NCBI GenBank assembly: GCA_017999985.1
Contig: JAGNKU010000010.1
Span: 1-64,000 of the forward strand
Length of the DNA: 64,000 nucleotides
Direction: 5' to 3'
Origin: Phycisphaerae bacterium
GTDB taxonomy: Bacteria > Planctomycetota > Phycisphaerae > UBA1845 > Fen-1342
Positions 54,414 to 63,390 of the stretch are shown here, piece after piece. Both the position numbers and the translations under genes were made by a program. The notes under the pieces are model-generated. The model searched no databases and had not been told where the DNA came from. It saw nothing but the letters and a program-made list of their open reading frames with translations. How positions within the stretch are numbered: the first letter of the stretch is position 1; the number at the start of each line of letters is the position of its first letter.

Positions 54414-56752
54414 AGAGCGCCGCCCGCCCCATCGCGGCCGCCGTCCCGGAACCTGCTGCGTCGTGGGTGGACCGCGCCCTGTTCTGGGCATTGCTGGCGC
54501 TACTGGGGGCGCGTCCGCTGCTCAGCGAGACGTTCGAACCCCTCCAGGTCTCGTTTCTGACGGCGCTGGAGGTGAGCGGCGGACCGACACCCGCGACGAC
54601 CGCGGTGCTAGACAGCCTGCTGCTCGCGGCGGCGGCGTGTGCGCTGGCTCGCACGCGGCGAGGATGGGGCGGGGCCATCGCGCTGGGCGTCACCCTGTTG
54701 ACGATGGCCGTGATCGTATCGTCGTGTGTGGCGGGCGAGCGGACGCTGGCGCTGCTGGCGGGGGCCGATCTTGTGGCGCTGGTGTTGGGAGGTGCGGCGC
54801 TTGTCAGGCTGGCGCGGGCCCGGTGGATGGCGACACTGCTGGTGGCCGTGCTGCTGGCGACGGGGATCACGACGGCCATCAAGTGCGTGAGCCAGGCCCT
54901 GTACGAAAACCCGCAGACGCGCGCACGCTGGGAGACCGTCTACAAGCCGGCCCTGCTGCGCCAGGGCTTCGACCCGCAGGATCCGCTGTTCATTAACTTC
55001 GAACGCCGGATGCAGGCCGGAGAAGCGTACGGCTTTCTCGGCCATCCGAACATCACCGCCTCGGGCCTCATGATGTGGCTGCTGGCGACCGGCGGGGTGC
55101 TGGGCGGCGCGCTGGGGCGGCGGCCGCTGCGCAGCGTGGCGGGCCCGGCCGTGGCGAGCGCAGTGTTGTGCGCGTCAGTTGCCGGCGCGCTGTGGCTGAC
55201 CGGCAGTCGCGGCGCGGCAGTCGCGGCGGCAGGCGGGGTGCTGCTCCTGCTGTGCCTGGGCATGTGTGCGGCGTGGGTGGCGCGGCACGCGCGGGCCGTA
55301 TTGCTGGTGGCGCTGGCGGGTTACGCGGCGCTTGTGGGCGCCGGGGTCGCGTACGGGCTCCAGCGTGGCACACTGCCCGGGGCATCGCTCGCGTTTCGCT
55401 GGTACTACTGGACGGCTGCGGCCCGGGCGATCCAGGACGTGCCGCTCACCGGACTTGGACGTGAGAATTTCGCGGAGGCTTACACGCGCTACAAGCCCGC
55501 TGAAAGCACGGAGGAAGTGCGGAACCCGCACAATCTGTGGGTGGGGCTCTTGGTCGAGCTGGGGCCGCTGGGACTGGTAGCCGGCATCGTCCTGTGTGCC
55601 GGCGTGGTGCTCGCGAGTATGCGCGCCCTTGCCCCGCCCGCCGCGGACCAACCCGCGGCGGGCGGCGTGACCGCGGGCCGCTGTGTGCCCGTGGTGGCGA
55701 GCGTGCTGTTGGTGCAGGCAGTCGCGTCGGCGACACCATTTGGCGCGCCGGGCGTCGCGCTGGTCTGGGGCCAGGAAATCGCCGCGGTGTGGACGCTGGC
55801 GCTGCTCGTGGCGCTGTGGCTGCTCGATGTCGTCACGCGCGCGCCGAACGGCCGGGCGTGGCTGGTGGCCGGGCTGTGTGCCGCGCTGCTCGCGGCGCTG
55901 GTGCATGGGCTGGTGGACTTCGCCCTGCTGACGCCGGCCGGACTCGCCGTGGGCGTCCTGTGCGCGGCAGGCGCGGTGACGCTGGGAGGCGCCCGGACCG
56001 CGGCGGCCGTCCCGGTGGAGTCAGCGCGCACCTGGCGCGGACACGTGCCGTGGTTGTTGGTTGGCGGCATGACCGTGGCACACGTGCTATTTGTTGTCTG
56101 CCCAAGCGTGGCGACGGTGAGCGCCCTGAATGCGCTGGATGCAGCCTTGCGCAGTGGCCGGGCAGACGCGATCCCGGCCGCCGCGGCGCGCGCGGCCGCC
56201 GTGCCCGGCGGTGGCTCGACGGCGGCACGCAGCGCAGCGCGTGCCATGCTGCAGCTCAGTCACGCGGCGCCGCCGGAGATCGGCCGGCGGCAAGAATGGG
56301 CGCGCCAGGCGCAGGAGTATGCCCAGATTGCATGTGCGCGTAATCCGCGTGATCACACCAGCCAGGCGGTCCTGGCCGGGATCCACGAGGAACTGGGCCG
56401 GTTGTACGGCGAGTCTGGGGCGCGGCAAGGCTCGTTGGACGCCTGGTCCGAAGCCGCGGCGGCGTGGGAACGGGCCGTGTCGCTATACCCGACCAGTCCG
56501 CGACTGCGGATCTCGGCGGGCAAGGCCTGGCTCGCGGTGGGGCGGGCGACGGGGACAGCCCTCGCCGCCGAGCGCGCGCGCGGCCATTTCAGGGAGGCAC
56601 TCCGCATTGATGACCTCTGGCCCTCATACGAGGTCATGCGCCTGCGCCCGGCGGAGCGGGAAGCCACGCAACGGTTACTCGACGAGCCGGGACCGGAGAG
56701 CGCCTCGGACACGCGCCCGACGACGGCCAACACGGACCCGGCGACGGAATAG
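54410..56752 (+). CDS. O-antigen ligase/polymerase-like (Wzy_C) protein with C-terminal helical repeats
   Basis: 780 residues, about twelve membrane segments to residue 575, then a soluble TPR-like tail (about 590-760). The large periplasmic loop has LTGLGRENFAEAYTRYKP and VRNPHNLWVGLLVELG, the Wzy_C/WaaL signature. It ligates or polymerises undecaprenyl-linked glycans. The start overlaps the WecA-like stop by 4 bases, so the three genes 52738-56752 form one operon. Confidence 0.88.
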   Translation: MKSAARPIAAAVPEPAASWVDRALFWALLALLGARPLLSETFEPLQVSFLTALEVSGGPTPATTAVLDSLLLAAAACALARTRRGWGGAIALGVTLLTMAVIVSSCVAGERTLALLAGADLVALVLGGAALVRLARARWMATLLVAVLLATGITTAIKCVSQALYENPQTRARWETVYKPALLRQGFDPQDPLFINFERRMQAGEAYGFLGHPNITASGLMMWLLATGGVLGGALGRRPLRSVAGPAVASAVLCASVAGALWLTGSRGAAVAAAGGVLLLLCLGMCAAWVARHARAVLLVALAGYAALVGAGVAYGLQRGTLPGASLAFRWYYWTAAARAIQDVPLTGLGRENFAEAYTRYKPAESTEEVRNPHNLWVGLLVELGPLGLVAGIVLCAGVVLASMRALAPPAADQPAAGGVTAGRCVPVVASVLLVQAVASATPFGAPGVALVWGQEIAAVWTLALLVALWLLDVVTRAPNGRAWLVAGLCAALLAALVHGLVDFALLTPAGLAVGVLCAAGAVTLGGARTAAAVPVESARTWRGHVPWLLVGGMTVAHVLFVVCPSVATVSALNALDAALRSGRADAIPAAAARAAAVPGGGSTAARSAARAMLQLSHAAPPEIGRRQEWARQAQEYAQIACARNPRDHTSQAVLAGIHEELGRLYGESGARQGSLDAWSEAAAAWERAVSLYPTSPRLRISAGKAWLAVGRATGTALAAERARGHFREALRIDDLWPSYEVMRLRPAEREATQRLLDEPGPESASDTRPTTANTDPATE

Positions 56753-56778
56753 TGGCCTGCCATGTCGCTCGCGCAGTA

Positions 56779-58566
56779 TCAGCGCTGGTCGTGCAACTCC
56801 GTGTAGCCGCGCGCGAGGTAAGCGCGGCTGAGATGCTGCCCGATGTGGTCCCACGGCAGGCGCTCCGTGAGGGGGCGCTCCCGGTGCGCGTAGAAGGCGG
56901 GGTCTACGCCGGCCGTGGCAAACGCGTTCTGCCAGCGCTCGATCGAGAAGCGTTCGGTCCAGGCATCGAGCCGCGCGCCGCGCCGCCAGGCCTCGAGAAT
57001 GGCCGGGCCGATTCGCCGATCGCCGCGCGCGAGCACAGCCTCGAGGATGGCCCGTTGTGGCGGCTGCATGGCCAGGCGCACCGCGGAACGCTGGGCGTGC
57101 TTGCGGGCCTGCAAGCGCCGCCGGACGGAGTCGAAGTACGCGGCGGGCGGCTGGGCCATCCACTGTAGCGGGGTGAACGGCTTGGGTACGAGCCAGGCGA
57201 CGGACGCCGTCACGGCGGCGGGCGCGAGGCCCAACGCGCAGCGTTCGCGACTCACCGCGACACTCAAGTCGTAGATGCGATCGATGTCTTCGGGCCGCTC
57301 GTTGGGAAAGCCGGCCATGAAGTACAGCTTGATGCGGCTCCACCCGGCGGCGTACGCGGCGCGCGCGCCGGCAAGCAGGTCGGCGTCGGTGACGCGCTTG
57401 CGGATGGCCCGCCGCAGGTCGTCCGAGGCCGCTTCGACCGCCATCGTCAAGCCGCCCTTGCGGACCGAGCGGGCCATGGACGGGATATCCTGGAGCATCT
57501 TGTCGACGCGCAGCGAGGGGAAGCTGATGTTGGTCATGCGGGGCGCGAACCGGGCGTTGAGCTGCTCGGCGAGGGCGTGGAGCTGGGGATAGTCCGCCGT
57601 GGAAAGTGAGAGCAGGCCGATCTCCTCGTGACCGGTGGCCCAGTAGGCGGTCTCCGCGAGTTCCAGAATGCGGGCCACGCTGCGCAGGCGGAGCGGACGT
57701 TTCGTATACCCCGCGTGACAGAAGCGGCAGAGATTCGGACAGCCGCGCATGATCTCAAGGGCGATGCGGTCATGCACGGTGTTGATCCACGGGACCAGCG
57801 GCCGCTCGGGAAACGGCGCCGTCTCGAAGTCCGGCGCATGGCAGCGCTCGATGACGTCAGGCAGCCCCGGCAGCGTGGGCCGCAGCTCGGCCAGCGTGCC
57901 GTCGGCGTGGTACGAGGGCTCGTAGAGGTTGGGGGCGTAAACCCATGCAAAGCGGCGCGCCAGCGCGGGAATCATCGCCCGGCGCGGCAGGCCGCCGGCC
58001 TTGTATTCGCGAACCGCGGCGAGCAGTTCCGCGAACGCCTGCTCGCCGTCGCCGATCACCACCAAGTCGAGAAACTCGGCCAGCGGCTCCGGGTTGTCCG
58101 CCTGCGGGCCGCCGGCGATGACGAGCGGATCATCGTCGCCGCGCTCGGCTGCGCGCAGCGGGATGCCGGCGAGGTCAAGCAGATTCAGCACGCCGGGGAA
58201 GCCCAGCTCGTACTGGAGTGAGACCGCGAAGATGTCGGCGGAGCGGGCCGGCTGGCGCGTGTCCCAGGTGAAGAGCGGCAGGTGTTGGCGGCGCATCAGC
58301 TCTTCGGCGTCCCACCACGGGCAATAAACGCGTTCGGCACAGACGCCGGGTGTGTGATTGGCGATCCAGTAAAGAATCTGGCAACCCAGGTGGGACATTC
58401 CGATGGTGTAGATATCGGGGAAGGCGATGACGACGCGAACTGCGGCCGCCTCCCAGGCGCCGGGCTGAACGAGCTGGTTGACTTCGCCGCCGATGTATTG
58501 CGCCGGCTGCCGGACATGCGGCAGAAGCTCGTTGCTGACGCGGTCGGCGAGTGTGGGTTGCTGCAT
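56779..58566 (-). CDS. B12-binding/radical SAM protein (TIGR03960-like)
   Basis: 595 residues. An N-terminal B12-binding-like domain (about 45-200) has FPDIYTIGMSHLGCQIL and VIAGGPQADNPEPLAEFLD. The radical SAM core has the 4Fe-4S motif RGCPNLCRFCHAGY (CxxxCxxC), then GLTMAVEAASDDLRR. Family members are often fused to or next to a DUF2344 protein, which is absent here. The reaction is unknown, possibly tRNA or cofactor modification. Confidence 0.9.
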   Translation of the reverse strand: MQQPTLADRVSNELLPHVRQPAQYIGGEVNQLVQPGAWEAAAVRVVIAFPDIYTIGMSHLGCQILYWIANHTPGVCAERVYCPWWDAEELMRRQHLPLFTWDTRQPARSADIFAVSLQYELGFPGVLNLLDLAGIPLRAAERGDDDPLVIAGGPQADNPEPLAEFLDLVVIGDGEQAFAELLAAVREYKAGGLPRRAMIPALARRFAWVYAPNLYEPSYHADGTLAELRPTLPGLPDVIERCHAPDFETAPFPERPLVPWINTVHDRIALEIMRGCPNLCRFCHAGYTKRPLRLRSVARILELAETAYWATGHEEIGLLSLSTADYPQLHALAEQLNARFAPRMTNISFPSLRVDKMLQDIPSMARSVRKGGLTMAVEAASDDLRRAIRKRVTDADLLAGARAAYAAGWSRIKLYFMAGFPNERPEDIDRIYDLSVAVSRERCALGLAPAAVTASVAWLVPKPFTPLQWMAQPPAAYFDSVRRRLQARKHAQRSAVRLAMQPPQRAILEAVLARGDRRIGPAILEAWRRGARLDAWTERFSIERWQNAFATAGVDPAFYAHRERPLTERLPWDHIGQHLSRAYLARGYTELHDQR

Positions 58567-58616
58567 GTGCCGGGTACCTGGGTTGGAAGCGCCGCCGCGC
58601 GCGTCTCGCGGGACGG

Positions 58617-59531
58617 CTACGTGATGAGGCGCCGTGACGGGCCGGCCGGCGGCTCGGGTCGGCGCGGCGTGCCGCGCTGGCCGCGCGCGGCGGACGGGGC
58701 CGTCGTCGATTTTGGCTTGCGGCGGCGGGGCGGTCGCTCGGCGGCGGCGGCCGCTTTGGCCGCGGCGGCGCGCAGGGCGGCCAGCTCACCGGCGGTGAGG
58801 CGGCGCGCGCTGCCCACCGGCAGCCCGTGCAGCAGCAGCGGCCCGATCTGCGTGCGTTTCAGCTTCCGGACCGGGTGGCCGAGGCGCACGAGCATGCGTC
58901 GGATCTGCCGATTGCGGCGCTCGCGCAGCGTGATGCGCAGCATGGAGCGGTCTTGTCCGGCGTGCAGAATCTCGACCTCGTCGGCGAGCGCCTTGCCCTC
59001 CGACAGAAAAACGCCGGTCTTCAGGCGGGCCGGCAGATCGGCGGGCGCGCGGCCGCGGATCTCGGCCTCGTACGTCTTGGGCACGCCGTAACGCGGGTGC
59101 GTGAGGAGCTGGGCGAGCTCGCCGTCGTTGGTCATGAGGAGCAGGCCGCTGGTTTCCGCATCCAGGCGACCGACGGGAAAGAGCCGCGCGGGGAGGTCCG
59201 GCAGCAGGTCGACGGCGCGGGTCCGACCGGCGGGGTCGGTGTTCGTGCACACGACGCCCTTGGGCTTGTGCACCATGAAGTAGTCGGGGCGGCGCGGTCG
59301 CACGCGCGTGCCGTTCACGACCACGCGGTCGTGCTCCGGATCGACGAAGGCCGGCAGACTGTCCACTACCTGGTCATTGATCAGCACGCGGCCGTCGAGG
59401 ATCAGTTCTTCGGCGTGCCGGCGCGAGGCGACGCCGGCGTCGGAAAGGAATTTCTGCAGGCGCACACGGCCGCCGGCGCCGGACTCTGGCGCGGGGGCGC
59501 GCGTGTGGCGTTGGCGCGGCGTCCGGGTCAC
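58617..59531 (-). CDS. Pseudouridine synthase, RsuA/RluB/E/F family
   Basis: 304 residues. S4 RNA-binding domain at about 23-80 (RLQKFLSDAGVASRRHAEELI), catalytic Asp in VGRLDAETSGLLLMTND, then RNRQIRRML. Modifies uridine in rRNA; the exact site cannot be read from the sequence. The last about 50 residues are a basic Ala/Arg/Pro-rich tail. The GTG start overlaps the stop of the FlgI-like gene. Confidence 0.93.
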   Translation of the reverse strand: MTRTPRQRHTRAPAPESGAGGRVRLQKFLSDAGVASRRHAEELILDGRVLINDQVVDSLPAFVDPEHDRVVVNGTRVRPRRPDYFMVHKPKGVVCTNTDPAGRTRAVDLLPDLPARLFPVGRLDAETSGLLLMTNDGELAQLLTHPRYGVPKTYEAEIRGRAPADLPARLKTGVFLSEGKALADEVEILHAGQDRSMLRITLRERRNRQIRRMLVRLGHPVRKLKRTQIGPLLLHGLPVGSARRLTAGELAALRAAAAKAAAAAERPPRRRKPKSTTAPSAARGQRGTPRRPEPPAGPSRRLIT

Positions 59532-61360
59532 GGCTCGCTCTCCGCGCGCTCGCTTGCGGCGGGCTCATTCGCCGGACGCACGTTCTGCACGGTCTCGCCA
59601 ATTGGGCGTTCGCCCTCGGGCCGCTCGGGGGTGACCTCGGGGGCCGGGGCCCCGCCGAACTGCTCCATAATGACCGGCGCGGAGATGGCCTGGTCCGCGT
59701 TGAGCGCCGCGAGGATCCGCACGACGCCCGAGTAGTGCAGGCCGAGACCCCGCAGCCGGTTCGCGTCGTCGCGCACCGGCAGATCGGCGAGCGACGTGAT
59801 GAGATCGACCACGCGCGGGGGCAGCACGATCTGTTCGGACATCCGGCCCCGCCGCTTCGCGAAGACCCGCAGATCATCCGCCCCATCCACGGTGTGGATC
59901 GTGACGGATTCGTCCGCAGGCACGTAGAACACGGGCGGCGTGACCGGGGCCCGGCTGCCGAAGACCGCGATGCGGGGCAGCCGCGTGCGTCGGACGTAGA
60001 TCAGCGGCGCACCCGTGGAATCCACGACGTCCAGGATGAAGTTGATCTGGTCCTGGTCGAGGATGTGGCGGAACGTGACGGACTGAATGCTGGGATGGCC
60101 GCGCTGCAGCAGGGCCTCGTACGCGGCGATCCGGATGCCTTCGTCCGCGTCGTTGAGCAGGGGCGCGAGATGCGCGCCCACTTGCGGCGAGTTGCAGTCC
60201 CCAAGCGCGCGGATGGCCGGCAAACGCAGCTCCGCCCCCCCGGGCGCCGCGAGCGCGGCGAGTACCGGCAGCGCGCCGAGATCGCCGAGCCGCAGGCCGG
60301 TGCGCGCGGCGGCGAAGCGCAACGCCGCGTTCTGGTGCGTGTACAGCGGCTGCAGATCGGCGACGATCGTGCGTCCCAGACCCTCCCAGGCGGCCGTGAC
60401 GCGCTCGAGGTCCGCGCCGGCGAGGGCGGCGGCGTTTAGATCGGCGAGTCGCTTCGCCGTCAGCGCCGGCTGATTGTCGAGGTAGAGGTGGGCCACCAGT
60501 TCACGAAAGCGGCTGGGGTCGCGCGCCAGCGCGGGTGGCGTGTGCAGCTCGAGGTAGCCGGCGCTGATGGCCTGCGCCGCCGCGGGCCGGTGCCCGAAAG
60601 CCTCGTTCACGCGCCGCTGAATCGTCTGCGCAAGCTGGTAATTCGGGCGCAGCAGCATCAGGCGGATCGGACGTTCCTCGCGCGAACGGCCGCCGCCGAG
60701 CACGTAGCCATGCCGCGGGTCCGGCGTCGGGTCGACCGCGTCGGGCAGGGGATTGACGAACACCGGCCCGGCGCCGTCGGCGAGGATCATGCCGGCCACG
60801 AGACCCTGGCCGCTTGCCGCGCGATCGAAGAAGCGCATCGCCGTCGGCAGCAGCATCCCGCCCTCCAGGGACTCGGTCGAAGTGCCCGGCAAGGCCCGCA
60901 CTTCGAGATCGAAACGCGCCCCCTGGCGCGCCCCGATCGGCACGCGTCCGGTGACCTCCACCACCGCCGTGTCGAGCGAGTCGATCATCTCGCTGGCGGA
61001 GGGGCGCTGCTTGCGGGCTCCCTGGCCCGACGGCCCCAGCTCCTTCGACAGCAGATCGACGAGATAGTCGCGGATCACGGACGGGCAATCGCGGCTGCCG
61101 CGCCCGTTCAGGCCGACCACGAGCCCGAAACCCCGCAGCGGTTGTGCGTCGACGCTGGCCACCACGGTTTCGGCCCCGATCATGCCGGTTCGCAGCGCGT
61201 CTTCACCGACGGCCGTTTTGGGGGCCGGGGCCGGCTCGGGCGGCAACGCGCGCGAACCAAACCCCTCGCAGCCCGCCAGCAGCACCAGCGCCCACAGCCA
61301 CCACGCGGCCCCCGGCCCACGCCGTCGCATCGGGTGCTCGACCAACTCGCGCTCACGCAT
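59528..61360 (-). CDS. FlgI-like lipoprotein with HEAT-like repeats
   Basis: 610 residues from the ATG at 61360 (AAGGA 7-8 bases upstream). Lipobox WALVLLAGC near residue 31. The P-ring-like part (about 55-250) has LRGFGLVVGLNGRGSRDC, VEVTGRVPIGARQGARFDLEVRAL and LEGGMLLPTAM, as in FlgI. HEAT-like helices follow (about 355-440), then a C-terminal Pro/Glu-rich tail. No flagellar gene is near. It may be a repurposed ring-forming envelope protein. Confidence 0.82.
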   Translation of the reverse strand: MRERELVEHPMRRRGPGAAWWLWALVLLAGCEGFGSRALPPEPAPAPKTAVGEDALRTGMIGAETVVASVDAQPLRGFGLVVGLNGRGSRDCPSVIRDYLVDLLSKELGPSGQGARKQRPSASEMIDSLDTAVVEVTGRVPIGARQGARFDLEVRALPGTSTESLEGGMLLPTAMRFFDRAASGQGLVAGMILADGAGPVFVNPLPDAVDPTPDPRHGYVLGGGRSREERPIRLMLLRPNYQLAQTIQRRVNEAFGHRPAAAQAISAGYLELHTPPALARDPSRFRELVAHLYLDNQPALTAKRLADLNAAALAGADLERVTAAWEGLGRTIVADLQPLYTHQNAALRFAAARTGLRLGDLGALPVLAALAAPGGAELRLPAIRALGDCNSPQVGAHLAPLLNDADEGIRIAAYEALLQRGHPSIQSVTFRHILDQDQINFILDVVDSTGAPLIYVRRTRLPRIAVFGSRAPVTPPVFYVPADESVTIHTVDGADDLRVFAKRRGRMSEQIVLPPRVVDLITSLADLPVRDDANRLRGLGLHYSGVVRILAALNADQAISAPVIMEQFGGAPAPEVTPERPEGERPIGETVQNVRPANEPAASERAESEP

Positions 61361-61597
61361 TGCGAATTCCTTCATCGGGACTGCTGGCCGTCCCACGCCG
61401 GCCGCATGGCCGGACCTCGGCTCCGGCCGCACGGCGTCGCGCGGGACCGCCTGCACAGAGGTCCATCGCCACGCCCCGGCGGTAGTATAGCGTCCACGCG
61501 GCCCAGGCACATCGCCGGGCGGCTTGACCTTGCGGGCCGCAGTCCCCATCGTACGGCCGTGGCGGCGACGGCCTCAGGCGCGCACAGGGAGCGAGAC

Positions 61598-62332
61598 ATG
61601 GCAAAGGTGGCAGTGATCATACCGGCGGCGGGGGCGGGGCAGCGGTTCGGCGGGCAGGTGAAGAAGCCGTTTGCCCTGCTCGACAACCGGCCAATATTCA
61701 TCCGGGCGCTCGAGCTGTTCATCAACCGCGACGACGTGTGTCAAAACATCCTCACCGTCGCGCCCGAGGACTACGACGTCGTGAGGGAGAAGTACGCCGC
61801 CAACATCATGATCATGGGGATCAAGCTCGTGAAAGGCGGCGCCGAGCGCTACGAGTCGGTGCGGGCAGCGCTCGCGGCGGTGGATCCGGCCGCCGAGCTG
61901 ATCTGCGTCCATGACGCCGTCCGGCCCTGCGTCCTGGAGGCGTGGATCGATCAGGTCTTCGCGGAAGCTGGCAAGAGCGGGGCGGCCATCCTCGCAGCCC
62001 CGCTGACCGGGACCATCAAGCGGGTGGCCGAATCCGGCGTCGTTGACGCGACGGTGCCGCGCACGGGTCTGTACGAGGCCCAGACGCCGCAGGTGTTCCG
62101 CCGGGATCTGCTGGAAAAGGCGTATGCCGATCTGCCGCCCGATTTCCATCCCACGGACGACGCGGAGGCCGTGGAGCGGCTCGGGCACGGCGTCACGATT
62201 GTCCCGACGGACCGCCGGAACCTGAAAATCACGCAGCCGGGTGATCTGTCGCTGGCGGCGGTGCTCGTCAAGGAAATGGGGCGCAAGGCCAAGGGGCCGG
62301 CCCTGGGGGCGTTTGGCGAAGCCCAGTGGTAA
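61598..62332 (+). CDS. ispD: 2-C-methyl-D-erythritol 4-phosphate cytidylyltransferase (IspD)
   Basis: 244 residues. PAAGAGQRFGGQVKKPF is the nucleotide-binding start, with CVHDAVRPCV and AQTPQVFRRDLLEKAY. It makes CDP-ME in the non-mevalonate isoprenoid pathway. ATG at 61598 after AGGGAGCGAGAC. The KPF (usually KQ[FY]) and C-terminal QPGDLSLA segments fit IspD. The large open frame that extends leftward to 60488 overlaps the FlgI-like gene and is not coding. Confidence 0.95.
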   Translation: MAKVAVIIPAAGAGQRFGGQVKKPFALLDNRPIFIRALELFINRDDVCQNILTVAPEDYDVVREKYAANIMIMGIKLVKGGAERYESVRAALAAVDPAAELICVHDAVRPCVLEAWIDQVFAEAGKSGAAILAAPLTGTIKRVAESGVVDATVPRTGLYEAQTPQVFRRDLLEKAYADLPPDFHPTDDAEAVERLGHGVTIVPTDRRNLKITQPGDLSLAAVLVKEMGRKAKGPALGAFGEAQW

Positions 62333-62379
62333 TGGTCGGACAAAAACGCTAAACTTATATTGGCCTAACGTTTGGTTGG

Positions 62380-62405
62380 GGCGGCTGGCCGCCGGTGCTT
62401 TTGTT
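62380..62405 (+). terminator. Possible intrinsic terminator after ispD
   Basis: GGCGGC / GCCGCC with a 2-base loop, then GGTGCTTTTGTT. The short stem and partly T-rich tail fit a weak terminator about 48 bases past the ispD stop. Confidence 0.4.
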
Positions 62406-62448
62406 GCGCCGCCGGCGTGAGTCGCGGTAATGGAGTCTGGCAGGCGAC

Positions 62449-63390
62449 ATGACGCCACATTGCCGGCCGCAAATGCGAAACACCGGACGGGTGTGGGGGG
62501 CGATGTCCCTGCTGAGTGGCGTAGTGCTGATCGCGGTCGGTTGTGACTGGCCGGAGCTGAAGCTCTGGGACCCCAAGCCGGCGCCGGCCGCGGCGCCGGC
62601 CCCTCCGCCGCTGGTGTTGGACGGGCCGGCCCCGGGGGCGAACGCGCCCGTGGACCTGGTTCCCGCGGCGCGCGGTGTGGGGGCGACGAGCGCGGAACGC
62701 GTGCGGCTGGATGTGGTGCTGACGGTGCTGCGCGTGCAGGTGCCGTCCGGCCAGCGCGCGCAGGCCGAGCCGATCTGGAACCACCTGCGTGAGGACGTGC
62801 TCGACGCGCAGTCGGCGCTACGATTGCGGCAGAACGGGATCCGCGCGGGTGTTGGTCACACGCACTGGTGGGACGCGGTGAAGGCCACGCTGGACGCGGT
62901 AGAAGGCGTGCATTCCCTGGCGCTCGACCCGATGCGCGTGCCGCCCGACTATCCGGTGGCGTTGGAGCTGGACACGCAGCCGCGCGAGCAGACGCTGTTC
63001 TTCGTCGCGGAGGACGGGGTGTTGACCGGTGAGACCTGGCCGCAGAGCCGCAACGTGCTGCGCGTGAGCTACGGCCTGGATCGCGCGCACCCGGAACGCG
63101 TGCGGCTGCTGATCGTGCCGGAGGTGCGGCAGCGCCTGGATGGCTGGCGCTGGGTGCGGAGCGAGTCCGGCCTGCTGCCGGCCCCGGAGTACAACGGCCG
63201 GGCGTTTGGGGCGGCGGCGATCGCGGCCGACCTGGCGCCGGGCGAATTCCTGCTGGTGGCGCCCGGGGAGCAGGCGGAGCTGTACGGACTGCTCGGGGGC
63301 GTGTTTCTGTCGGGGGTCGAGGACGGGGAGCACTACGACTCGTACGTGTTTCTGCGCGCGGATATGAACCATGTCGCCTACCGCAACTAG
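62449..63390 (+). CDS. Lipoprotein of unknown function
   Basis: 313 residues. A lipoprotein signal ends in VLIAVGCDW (about residue 32), after a 9-residue N-terminal extension; a later start is possible. A Pro/Ala-rich linker (about 43-62) leads to a mixed alpha/beta domain with two similar halves (RVRLDVVLTVLRVQVP and HPERVRLLIVPEVRQRL). It overlaps the histidine kinase start by 20 bases. Family not recognised. Confidence 0.75.
   Translation: MTPHCRPQMRNTGRVWGAMSLLSGVVLIAVGCDWPELKLWDPKPAPAAAPAPPPLVLDGPAPGANAPVDLVPAARGVGATSAERVRLDVVLTVLRVQVPSGQRAQAEPIWNHLREDVLDAQSALRLRQNGIRAGVGHTHWWDAVKATLDAVEGVHSLALDPMRVPPDYPVALELDTQPREQTLFFVAEDGVLTGETWPQSRNVLRVSYGLDRAHPERVRLLIVPEVRQRLDGWRWVRSESGLLPAPEYNGRAFGAAAIAADLAPGEFLLVAPGEQAELYGLLGGVFLSGVEDGEHYDSYVFLRADMNHVAYRN

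Noticed and set aside
60488-61597. Long in-frame extension upstream of ispD
   Set aside because: Overlaps the FlgI-like gene on the other strand; IspD homology begins at the ATG at 61598, which has its own ribosome-binding site.
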